DNA from: DASRRB01 sp036732755
Lineage (GTDB): Bacteria; Planctomycetota; B15-G4; SIAN01
NCBI GenBank assembly: GCA_036732755.1
Contig: DAINBU010000020.1
Location: 1-49,580, forward strand
DNA length: 49,580 nucleotides
Direction of reading: 5' to 3'
How positions within the stretch are numbered: position 1 is the stretch's first letter; the number at the start of each line of letters is the position of its first letter. The notes under the pieces were generated by a model that saw only the letters and a list, made by a program, of their open reading frames with translations, was not told where the DNA came from and ran no database searches. A program made the translations under genes and the position numbers. Shown here one piece after another: positions 6,419 through 13,884 of this stretch.

Positions 6419-8665
6419 GCGGACCAGCGTCCCGTTCGCGCGCGCCGCTTCGATGGCGGCGAGCGTCCGCTTCACCGCCTCGTCGTCGACCCGGACCTCG
6501 ACCCACTGTTCGTCGGGAGAGTCGGCGATCGTGACGAGCGCGTCCTCCGGCGCGAGATGGACCTCGAGGTGGCGCGTGAGCGGGACGTCGCCTTCGAGGA
6601 AGCGCTCCTCCTCGGCGATCTGCAGCGTCATGACCTGCGGACCGGGGCGTCCGACGTCGATCGGACGCGACTCGGCGCCTTCGAACTCGGCACACGCCCG
6701 CTCCCCTTCTTGGTCGCGGACCGGCGCACGTCGCAGCGCGACGGAAGCGAGGCGGATCGGCAGCGCATGAGGGACGACGCGAACGCGGACGGGCAGGGGC
6801 GGCGCGAGCGTGACGTCGACCCTTCCCGTGGCGGCCGGCACGAACGCGGTGCGGTGGCCGGAGCTGCGCACTTCGAGATCCGTGGGATGGGTGAGAGTGA
6901 GGGTCGCACGTCCCGCGTGGATCCAGGTCAGGAGCCGCTCGGGACGATCGGCGTGCGCAGGCTCGATGACGCGGGCGAGGTCGACCGGATCGCCGGCGGC
7001 GTCCCGGACCGCGAGTTCGAGGTGGACGATCCGGCCGCGCAGGTCGACCTCCTGAAGACGCGGATCGCGAGCGACCTTGCCGCTCTCGACGCGGACGTGC
7101 TCGAAGACGGCGAGCGGCGTCGGCGGCGAACCGTCGTTTGCCTCGAACGTCACGCGATAGTCGCCAGGAGCGCACGACCGGAATCGAAAGCTTCCGTCGT
7201 CTTCGACCCGATTCGCCGTCAACGAACCGTTGCCGTCGAGGAGGACCCGGACCTCTCCCTCGCGCACTCCCGGATCGAGGACGACGCGACCCGCGAGACC
7301 TCTCGTGCGCGAGACGACGATCCGGACGTCGCGCGTGCAGGGAGTGAAGGGGACGTCGCGGCAGTCGGCGAAACCGGCCGGGCCGGCCAGCACCGTGAGC
7401 GTCGCGTCTTCGTAGCAGGCAACGCCGCGCAGCGTGAAGCGGCCGTCCTCACCGGTGACGGCCGACGGGTAGGAGGAGGCCCGCGCGAAGCCGATGACCT
7501 CGGCACCCGGGACCGGCGACCCGTCGTCGTCGACGACGACGCCCGCGCACCAGAGCACGTTCTCCTCGACGATGCGGTCGCCGACGTCGATCACCGGGAC
7601 GAACTCGGCGGGGAGCTTCGACGTGATCCTCCCCATCACGACGCCGGGCTCCCCCTCCACCAAGAGCTCGAGGGAGTTGTATTCGCTCCAACGGAACTTG
7701 CTGCAGTCGGCGGAGAAGCCCCCCTGCTCGTCGGTCTCGAACGCGGTCTTTTCCGACGTACCGATGCAGCCCCACACCGATTCGATCTCGGCGCGCACGT
7801 GTCGCCGTGCCCACGGCCGGCCCTGCCCATCGAGCAGCCTCCCGGTCAGGCGCGGTCCGGGCTCCTGCGCGACGAGCGACACCGTCGTTTCCGTTCCGCC
7901 AGGACCGAGCAGACAGCCCTCGACGCCGTCGGGCCGCCTTCCCTCCAGATCGAGTCGCACCATGAATTGCGTGCCGACGCCGACGAATTCGAACTCGCCG
8001 CGGCCTTCGACGATCTCGATCTCGGGCGCGATCGGGGAGTCGCCGCGCGTGAAGTCGTCGGAGTCCGCGACCAGTGTCGCGACGCCGCGCAACGGCACGC
8101 CCGACGCCCTCGGGTCCTCCACGCTCACCCGCACGCGACCGCACGGCGGGAGCCGCAGCGTGAGCGGCTCCGCCGGCAGCGCCGAAGCATCGAACGCGAC
8201 CCAGCACTGCTTCCAGACCGGGACGCAAAGCGCGACGGACAGGTCGGGAGGCGGGTCGTCGTCGGCTTCCAAGAGTCCCGTGAGGTCCACGCGCGCGATG
8301 CCGTCGGGAGCTCGACTCGTCGCCTTCGGAGGCTTCGCTTCCCTTCTGTCCTTGCCTGGGAACACGACCACGGGAACGCCGGCGACCGGGCGGTCCTCCG
8401 CGTCGACGACCCTCACCCGGAGGAAGGTGTCGTCGACGTTCGACTGCGAGTCCGACGCCTCACACTCCTGCTTCCTTTCGGGTCGTCGGGTCGCGCAGAA
8501 CCCGGCCGACTCCAGCTCGACGCGCGGCGACGTCGACGGTGACTCGCTCGATTCGATCGTTTCGCTCGACTCGTGCCCGCCGCGAGGGCGGCACTGCACG
8601 AAGACGAACGCCGTGGAGGCCGCGACCGCGCAGGCGAGACGTCGAATGGCGTCGCGTCGCTCCAC
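6416..8665 (-). CDS. Large secreted protein with repeated carboxypeptidase-regulatory-like beta-sandwich modules
   Basis: The 749-residue product starts with a signal (MERRDAIRRLACAVAASTAF then VQC25; an imperfect lipobox, with a twin-Arg-like RR) and a Ser/Glu-rich linker. The body is a series of beta-sandwich modules of the CarboxypepD_reg/Cna-B type, each with a V-x-D-x-x-G-x-P-V-x-G-A opening and a later D-x-x-G-x-F: about residues 80-130, 178-240, 277-330, 375-430 and 455-520, then less regular beta-rich sequence. No enzyme domain is visible. Such proteins are usually surface or extracellular scaffolds. GTG at 8665 is preceded by GGAGG at 9-13 bases. It converges on the propeller gene, 15 bases apart. 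Function unknown. Confidence 0.65.
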   Translation of the reverse strand: MERRDAIRRLACAVAASTAFVFVQCRPRGGHESSETIESSESPSTSPRVELESAGFCATRRPERKQECEASDSQSNVDDTFLRVRVVDAEDRPVAGVPVVVFPGKDRREAKPPKATSRAPDGIARVDLTGLLEADDDPPPDLSVALCVPVWKQCWVAFDASALPAEPLTLRLPPCGRVRVSVEDPRASGVPLRGVATLVADSDDFTRGDSPIAPEIEIVEGRGEFEFVGVGTQFMVRLDLEGRRPDGVEGCLLGPGGTETTVSLVAQEPGPRLTGRLLDGQGRPWARRHVRAEIESVWGCIGTSEKTAFETDEQGGFSADCSKFRWSEYNSLELLVEGEPGVVMGRITSKLPAEFVPVIDVGDRIVEENVLWCAGVVVDDDGSPVPGAEVIGFARASSYPSAVTGEDGRFTLRGVACYEDATLTVLAGPAGFADCRDVPFTPCTRDVRIVVSRTRGLAGRVVLDPGVREGEVRVLLDGNGSLTANRVEDDGSFRFRSCAPGDYRVTFEANDGSPPTPLAVFEHVRVESGKVARDPRLQEVDLRGRIVHLELAVRDAAGDPVDLARVIEPAHADRPERLLTWIHAGRATLTLTHPTDLEVRSSGHRTAFVPAATGRVDVTLAPPLPVRVRVVPHALPIRLASVALRRAPVRDQEGERACAEFEGAESRPIDVGRPGPQVMTLQIAEEERFLEGDVPLTRHLEVHLAPEDALVTIADSPDEQWVEVRVDDEAVKRTLAAIEAARANGTLVR

Positions 8666-8767
8666 TCCCGGGCCTCCACACGTCGAGCCCTCGCCCGACG
8701 ACGCAGGCCAACGGACGCGACGTCCCGCGGTTGCGAACGCCGCGCGATCTTCGCGGCGCGCCGCCGC

Positions 8768-10294
8768 TCAGCGCGACCGGCCGCCCCCACCGCCGCGGCC
8801 GCGGCCGCCGCCGCCGCCGCCGCCGCCGCCATGGAAGCGGCGCGAGCGGTTGCGCGGCGGGATCGACGGCCAGGCGGCGGGCTTGCGCGGCCCGCGGTGG
8901 CCGCCGCCCTCGTGCGCCGGTGCATGCGGGCGCGCGCCGTCCCGCGGGTCGCGCGCGTCGCGGGCGCCGCGGTCGTCGCGGGAGTTCTGCGCGCCGTGTC
9001 CGGCGTGCGCGTGGCCGGCGTGCGCGTGGCCTCCCTGCGCGTGGCCGAAGCGGCCGCGCGACGGGCCGGCGCGGCCGGCCGGCGCGTGGTGGCGCTGCTG
9101 CTGCCCCCGCGGTCCGCGCGCGAAGTCCGACGCGGCCGGCGGCTCGGCGGCGTAGTCGAAGTCGGGGACGGTGATCCGCGGGAGGCGCTTGCCGACGACC
9201 TTCTCGATCGCGCGCAGGTCGGCCTCTTCCATGGGCGACACGAAGGTGAACGCGTCGCCCGTCATCTCGGCGCGGCCGGTGCGGCCGATGCGGTGGATGT
9301 AGTCGGAGGGCGCCATCGGGACGTCGAAGTTGACGACGTGGCCGAGCTCCTTCACGTCGATGCCGCGTGCGGCGATGTCGGTCGCGACCAGCACGCGGTA
9401 CTTGCCCGACTTGAAGCCGGCCAGCGCGTCGGTGCGCTGCGACTGCGAGCGGTTGCCGTGGATGCGCTCGCAGTTGACGTGGGCCCGCGCCAGGAAGCGT
9501 TGCAGCTTGTCGGCGCGGTGCTTGGTGCGCGTGAAGACGAGCACGTCCTGCATCTCGCCGCGCTTCAGGAGCTCGAGCAGCAGCGCGGGCTTCAGGAGCT
9601 GCGGCACCGGATAGACCGCCTGCGTGATGCCGACGGCGGGTGCCGACGGGCGCTGGATGTTGATGCGGACCGGGTCGTGCAGCATCTCGCCGGAGAGCTG
9701 CGCGATCGGAGGCGGCATGGTCGCGCTGAAGAACAGCGTCTGGCGCTTCCGCGGGATGTGGTTCAGGACCCGCCGGATGTCGGGCAGGAAGCCCATGTCG
9801 AGCATGCGGTCGGCTTCGTCGAGGACGAGGTACTCGAGCTTCGTCAGCTTCGCATAGGGCCAGCGGAAGTGGTCGAGCAGGCGGCCGGGCGTCGCGATCA
9901 GCACGTCGACGCCGCTGCGGAACGCCCGCTCCTGCGGACCCATCGGCATGCCGCCGTAGACCGCGGCGGCCGTGATCGGCGTGTGGACCGCGAGCGCGTC
10001 GAGATCGTCGGCGATCTGCGCGGCGAGCTCGCGCGTCGGCGTCAGCACGAGAGCCCGGGTGGTCCCGCGCGGCAGGTCGATGATGCGGTGCAGGATCGGC
10101 AGCAGGAACGCCGCCGTCTTGCCGCTGCCGGTCACCGCGCACGCGAGGACGTCCTTGCCGGCGAGCGCGGGCGGGATCGAGTCGGCCTGGATCGGCGTCG
10201 GCCGCTGGAAGCCCAACTCCTTCACGGCGGAGTTGAGGCTCGAATGGAGGTGGAACTGGCTGAACGGCACTCGGGGACCCTCGGCGTCACTCAC
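8768..10294 (-). CDS. DEAD-box ATP-dependent RNA helicase, RhlE-like
   Basis: All superfamily-2 helicase motifs are present in order: Q-motif (GFQRPTPIQ), I TGSGKT, Ia PTRELA, Ib TPGRL, II DEAD, III SAT, IV LVFTRTK, V TDIAARGID, VI HRIGRTGR. This is the roughly 375-residue core. The last 130 residues are low complexity: His/Ala/Gly repeats (GHAHAGHAHAGH), Arg/Asp stretches and a terminal run of nine Gly then RGRG, encoded partly by a (GCC)n tract at 8808-8832. Such basic Gly/Arg tails bind RNA and favour condensates. The family unwinds short RNA duplexes in ribosome assembly and mRNA turnover, consistent with RhlE or CsdA-type enzymes. The gene stands alone with about 100-base gaps on both sides. 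Confidence 0.92.
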   Translation of the reverse strand: MSDAEGPRVPFSQFHLHSSLNSAVKELGFQRPTPIQADSIPPALAGKDVLACAVTGSGKTAAFLLPILHRIIDLPRGTTRALVLTPTRELAAQIADDLDALAVHTPITAAAVYGGMPMGPQERAFRSGVDVLIATPGRLLDHFRWPYAKLTKLEYLVLDEADRMLDMGFLPDIRRVLNHIPRKRQTLFFSATMPPPIAQLSGEMLHDPVRINIQRPSAPAVGITQAVYPVPQLLKPALLLELLKRGEMQDVLVFTRTKHRADKLQRFLARAHVNCERIHGNRSQSQRTDALAGFKSGKYRVLVATDIAARGIDVKELGHVVNFDVPMAPSDYIHRIGRTGRAEMTGDAFTFVSPMEEADLRAIEKVVGKRLPRITVPDFDYAAEPPAASDFARGPRGQQQRHHAPAGRAGPSRGRFGHAQGGHAHAGHAHAGHGAQNSRDDRGARDARDPRDGARPHAPAHEGGGHRGPRKPAAWPSIPPRNRSRRFHGGGGGGGGGRGRGGGGGRSR

Positions 10295-10408
10295 GATCGA
10301 ACCACGACGCGAGTGTCTGGAACGTCCAGCAGCGCATCCTGGCCAAACGAGATATTCTGCGGTTTTGACGGCGTCGGCGCGAGCGGAAGTTCGATTCGGG
10401 CCGGGATT

Positions 10409-11248
10409 TCAACCTCCGCCCTTGCGCAGCGTCCGCAGCGCGTGGCGCACGATCCAGGCCGTCTCCGCCGTCTTCGAGGCGCGCCGCCACTCCGCGGCCA
10501 GCGACCGCACCCACTCCGGCCGCGACTTGCTCGCGTCGTTCAGCCAGTTGCCGACGCTGCGCCGCACGTAGTCGGAGGGATCGGAGCGCACCGGATCGAG
10601 CAGGCGGCGCGCGCGCTCGGGCTCGGCTTTCAGCTCTTCGAGGTGGCGCGTCCAGACGCCGCGCGGGCGCGTCGCCTCGACCGCGCAGCGACGCACGCCT
10701 TCGTCGGCGTCGCGCACCCACGGTTCGAGCAGCTTCAATCCGCGCTCGAGATCGCGCGCGAGCCACGGCCGGAACGAATCCCACGCGCACTCGCGCACCG
10801 ACATCGCGCGGTCGGCGGCGAAGCGCTTCGCGACGGCGAGCCGCTTCGCGAGCGCGAGCTCCTCGTCGGCGGTCACGCTGTAGGCGACGAGCGAGCGCAC
10901 GCGATCGGAGCCGTGCGTCGCGAGGCGTTCGAACAGGCGCTCGCGCCGCCGGTCGGCGCGCAGCGCGACGTGCAATTGCGCGCCGATCCGCTTCACGCGC
11001 TCCTGGATGCCGAGGTCCGCGACCTCGTCCGCGTGCTCGATCGCGACGCGCGTCCGAGCGGCGGTGAAGCCCGCGTTCGGCAGCACGCTCGCCAGCAGCT
11101 TCGCGTCGTCGATCGCGAGCCACTCGACGAGGGTGATCGTCTCCTCGCGCCCTTCGTTCAGCGCGCGCAGCACCGCGCGCGGGATCTCGACGATGCGCCG
11201 CGCGCCCTTGCGGCGAGGCGCGGGCGCGGGCGCCGGCTCAGCGGACAC
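10409..11248 (-). CDS. AlkD-like DNA alkylation repair protein (HEAT-like repeats)
   Basis: The 279-residue protein is almost wholly helical HEAT-like repeats. Family landmarks are VRSLVAYSVTAD, VRECAWDSFRPWL, RRCAVEATRPRGVW, SDPSDYVRRSVGNWLNDASK and a final ALRTLRKG. The RPRGVW and NWLNDASK blocks match the PF08713-type DNA alkylation repair family; AlkD members excise or bind positively charged N3- and N7-alkylpurines without base flipping. The N-terminal 15 residues are an Ala/Pro-Arg linker. The GTG start overlaps the end of selD by 11 bases, so it is the last gene of a selA-selD-alkD run; a functional link to selenium is not known. A role in some other nucleic-acid context cannot be excluded. 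Confidence 0.85.
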   Translation of the reverse strand: MSAEPAPAPAPRRKGARRIVEIPRAVLRALNEGREETITLVEWLAIDDAKLLASVLPNAGFTAARTRVAIEHADEVADLGIQERVKRIGAQLHVALRADRRRERLFERLATHGSDRVRSLVAYSVTADEELALAKRLAVAKRFAADRAMSVRECAWDSFRPWLARDLERGLKLLEPWVRDADEGVRRCAVEATRPRGVWTRHLEELKAEPERARRLLDPVRSDPSDYVRRSVGNWLNDASKSRPEWVRSLAAEWRRASKTAETAWIVRHALRTLRKGGG

Positions 11249-12293
11249 GGATCCGCAGCCCCTCGTCGGCGAGCGCGTGGCCGACCCGGTGGACCGGGAC
11301 GTTCCGCTGCTTCAGCGCCGCCTCGAGCGCCGCGGCGCGCTCCGGCGGGAGGCTGATCAGCAGCCCGCCCGAGGTCTCCGCGTCGAAGAGGAGCGCGCGC
11401 ATCGGCGCCGGGACCGAGTCCTTGAAGACGACCTCGGCGCCGAGGAAGTCCTTCGTGCGCGCCGAGCCGCCGGAGAGCACGCCCTTGGCCGCGAGGTCGA
11501 GCGCGCCGGGGAAGAGCGGCAGCGCCTCCGACTCGATCTCGAAGGTCACCTTGCTCTGGCGCGCCACCGACGCGGTGTGGCCGAGGAAGCCGAAGCCGGT
11601 GATGTCGGTCGCGGCGTGCGGACCGGCCTCGAGCATCGCGTCGCACGCGTCCTTGTTGAGGCGGCCCATGCTCCGGCACGCCGCCTCCATCGTCTCGTCG
11701 TCGACGAGGTCGCGCTTGCCGCCGGTCGTGATCGAGCCCATGCCGAGCGGCTTCGTGAGGTAGACGACGTCGCCCGGTTTCGCGCCGGAGTTCGGGACGA
11801 TCTTCGAAGGGTCGATGCGGCCGGTGACCGCCATGCCGAACTTGATCTCGGCGTCGACCACCGAGTGGCCGCCGAGCACGACCGCGCCCGCCTCCCTCAC
11901 CACCTCCGCCGCGCCGTCGAGGATCTCGCGCAGCACGGAGAGCGGCACCTCCTTCTTCGGGAAGCCGACGATCTGCAGCACCGTGAGCGGCGTGCCCCCC
12001 TTCGCGTAGACGTCGGAGAGCGCGTTGGCGGCGGCGATGCGGCCGAAGTGGCGCGCGTCGTCGACGACCGGCGGGAAGAAGTCGACCGTCTGCACCAGGC
12101 CGATCCCGGGCGCGATGAGGTAGACGCCCGCATCGTCGTACCCCTCGGGTCCGAGGAGCACCTGCGGGTTCGTCGGGATCTCCAGGCCGGAAAGGACCTC
12201 GACCAGGTCCTTGGGGGAGAGCTTGGCGGCTCAGCCGGCGCAGCTGGAGAAGTCGGTCAGCTTGAGCGTCTTCTTCTTCGGGGGAATCGTCAC
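11238..12293 (-). CDS. selD: Selenophosphate synthetase, selenocysteine-containing (in-frame UGA)
   Basis: SelD makes selenophosphate from selenide and ATP for selenocysteine. The true gene starts at GTG 12293 (GGAG 8 bases upstream) and reads VTIPPKKKTLKLTDFSSCAG-Sec-AAKLSPKDL, then continues in the same frame as MurC-unrelated PurM-fold sequence (QVLLGPEGYDDAGVY, TVDFFPPVVDD, GGHSVVDAEIKFGMAVTG, TDITGFGFLGH, ETSGGLLISL) to 11238: 351 residues. The UGA (12231-12233) is codon 21, aligned with catalytic Cys17 of E. coli SelD, and conserved Lys24 follows three residues later. C18 and Sec21 form a CxxU pair. A frame starting after the UGA would lack the catalytic segment. A SECIS-like hairpin follows. 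It lies 76 bases downstream of selA and overlaps the alkD gene. Confidence 0.95.
12192..12212 (-). promoter_or_regulatory. Bacterial SECIS element in selD mRNA
   Basis: On the minus strand, 18 bases after the UGA, AAGGACCT pairs perfectly with AGGTCCTT (8 bp) around the 5-base loop GGTCG. The apical loop lies about 27-31 bases after the UGA, within the range usual for bacterial SECIS elements, and contains the G-G-U needed by SelB in E. coli fdhF. The hairpin is inside coding sequence (KDLVEVL). SelB would bind it to deliver Sec-tRNA to the UGA. Confidence 0.82.
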
Positions 12294-12328
12294 CGTTCGC
12301 TCCGGGTCGGGCCGGTTCGGGCCAGTTT

Positions 12329-12347
12329 GGGGTCGATGCGCGACCCC
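12329..12347 (-). other. GC hairpin and direct repeat between selA and selD
   Basis: In the 76-base gap between the genes, GGGGTCG and CGACCCC form a perfect 7-bp stem with a 5-base loop. Next to it, an 11-base direct repeat GTCATTTCGTC occurs at 12354-12364 and 12369-12379, spanning the selA stop. No T-tract follows, so this may be an mRNA processing or partial attenuation site rather than a terminator. Confidence 0.4.
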
Positions 12348-12369
12348 GCCAGGTCATTTCGTCTTTTCG

Positions 12370-13782
12370 TCATTTCGTCCCGGCCGGGGCCGCGTCGGAC
12401 AGCCGTGCGAGCGCGCCGGCCACCTCCGCGTCCTCGTCGGGAAAGATCGTGCGCAGGTCGAGGAGCACGCGCCCCTCGTTGACCCGCGGGAAAATCGGCG
12501 GCGCGCCGGTGCGCAGCCGCGCCGCGAGCGCGTCGGCCTTGCCGCCCGGAGCCTCGAGCGCGAGCGCGACCGAGTCGAACTCGAGCCTTGGCACCGAACC
12601 GCTGCCGACCTGCGACTTCGAGTCGACGACGCGCGCGAACGACGGCGGCAGGCGCGAACTCACGAGCAATGCATGTGCTCGGGCACGCAGCGACGCGACG
12701 CTCGCCGCGAGCATCGCGAAGAAGGGCACGCCGGTCGGCAGCGCGTCGCCGCTCTTGCGCCACTCGAGCAGCGTCGCCTCCAGCGCCGCGAGCATCAGCT
12801 TGTCGGGCCGCACCGCCCGGAAGAGCGGCGCCGCGCGCAGCTTCAGGATCGCGTCGCGCTTGCCGACCAGGATCCCGCACTGCGGCCCGCCCAGCAGCTT
12901 GTCGCCGCTGAAGGTGACGACGTCGCAGCCGGCCGCGACCGCCTCGACCACCGCCGGCTCGTCGGCGAAGGGGAGCTCCTGGAAGCGGCGCAGGTAGCCC
13001 GAGCCGAGGTCGGCGCAGACCGGGACGCCGCGCTCCCTGCCCAGCGCGACGAGGTCGGCCAGCTTCGGCTGCTCCGTGAAGCCGACCATCCGGAAGTTGC
13101 TCGAGTGGACGTGCAGGTACATGGCGGTCGCGGCGCTCGTCGCGGCGGCGTAGTCCGCGACCCGGGTGCGATTCGTCGTCCCGACCTCCTTCAGGAGCGC
13201 GCCCGACTGCTCCATCACCTGCGGCACGCGGAAGCCGCCGCCGATCTCGACCAGCTCACCGCGCGAGACGACGACCTCACGGCCTGCTGCCATTCCTCGC
13301 AGCAGCAGCAGCACCGCCGCCGCGTTGTTGTTGACGAGCGTCGCCTCCTCGGCGCCGGTGAGCTCGCAGAGCAGGTCGCGCACGAAGGTCTCGCGGCGGC
13401 CGCGCTCGCCGGTGGCCGGGTCGACCTCGACGATCCCGTAGCGGAGCACGCGCGCCAGCGCCTCTTGGACCGACGCCGCGAGCGGCGCGCGACCGAGCCC
13501 GGTGTGGAGCAGCACTCCGGTCGCATTCACCACGCGCACGTGGCGCGGCGCGGTGAGCGCGACGAGCCGCGCCGCGAGCTGCGTCTCGAACGCGCCACCC
13601 GCCGCGAAGAGCGCCTGCAGGGCGCCGCTCGCGGGCGGCCGCGCGCGCGCGTCGCTGCGCACCCGCTCGGTCAGGTCGCGCAGCGCCGACGCGAGCAGCG
13701 GCCGCGGCACGTCGGGATAGACGTCCGCGAAGCGCGCCAGCAGCCGGTCGACAGGAGGGATCTCGCGCAGCTCGCTGCTCAC
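12370..13782 (-). CDS. selA: L-seryl-tRNA(Sec) selenium transferase
   Basis: This 470-residue PLP enzyme converts Ser-tRNA(Sec) to Sec-tRNA(Sec) with selenophosphate. Diagnostic blocks are RVVNATGVLLHTGLGRAPL (81-101), NNNAAAVLLLLRGMAAGREVVVSRGELVEIGGGFR, and the cofactor-lysine segment FSGDKLLGGPQCGILVG with K295. The length is typical of bacterial SelA, and the N-terminal helical tRNA-binding domain (1-60) is present. GTG starts the gene at 13782. It is the first gene of the selenium operon, divergent from recJ across a 102-base gap (13783-13884) in which I see a small GC hairpin but no gene. Together with selD it shows that the organism decodes UGA as selenocysteine; selB and the Sec tRNA must be elsewhere. 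Confidence 0.96.
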   Translation of the reverse strand: MSSELREIPPVDRLLARFADVYPDVPRPLLASALRDLTERVRSDARARPPASGALQALFAAGGAFETQLAARLVALTAPRHVRVVNATGVLLHTGLGRAPLAASVQEALARVLRYGIVEVDPATGERGRRETFVRDLLCELTGAEEATLVNNNAAAVLLLLRGMAAGREVVVSRGELVEIGGGFRVPQVMEQSGALLKEVGTTNRTRVADYAAATSAATAMYLHVHSSNFRMVGFTEQPKLADLVALGRERGVPVCADLGSGYLRRFQELPFADEPAVVEAVAAGCDVVTFSGDKLLGGPQCGILVGKRDAILKLRAAPLFRAVRPDKLMLAALEATLLEWRKSGDALPTGVPFFAMLAASVASLRARAHALLVSSRLPPSFARVVDSKSQVGSGSVPRLEFDSVALALEAPGGKADALAARLRTGAPPIFPRVNEGRVLLDLRTIFPDEDAEVAGALARLSDAAPAGTK

Positions 13783-13884
13783 GCGCGGCCTTTCTCTTTG
13801 ACGCTCGACGCGGGGGGCGCGTACTCTCGCCCGCTCGGGCGAACGTCCGGGCTGCGGGAATCGCAGCGGGGGGATCGGATCTTA

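Noticed and set aside
8573..11356. A 927-residue plus-strand open frame across the helicase and alkD genes
   Set aside because: It is the antisense shadow of the helicase and alkD genes at very high GC; composition is Arg/Ala/Asp-rich with no domain, while the minus strand encodes recognised families.
11238..12161. selD as a 307-residue protein from 12161
   Set aside because: It omits the catalytic segment. Reading through the UGA at 12231 restores a full SelD with a ribosome-binding site and a SECIS.
13783..13884. Possible Sec tRNA gene in the selA-recJ gap
   Set aside because: The gap is 102 bases with only a short GC hairpin; no acceptor or T-arm and no TCA anticodon arrangement could be drawn.
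12211..13884. Extension of recJ upstream to 12211
   Set aside because: It is an open frame antisense to selA; RecJ begins at 13885 with a ribosome-binding site and the normal family length.
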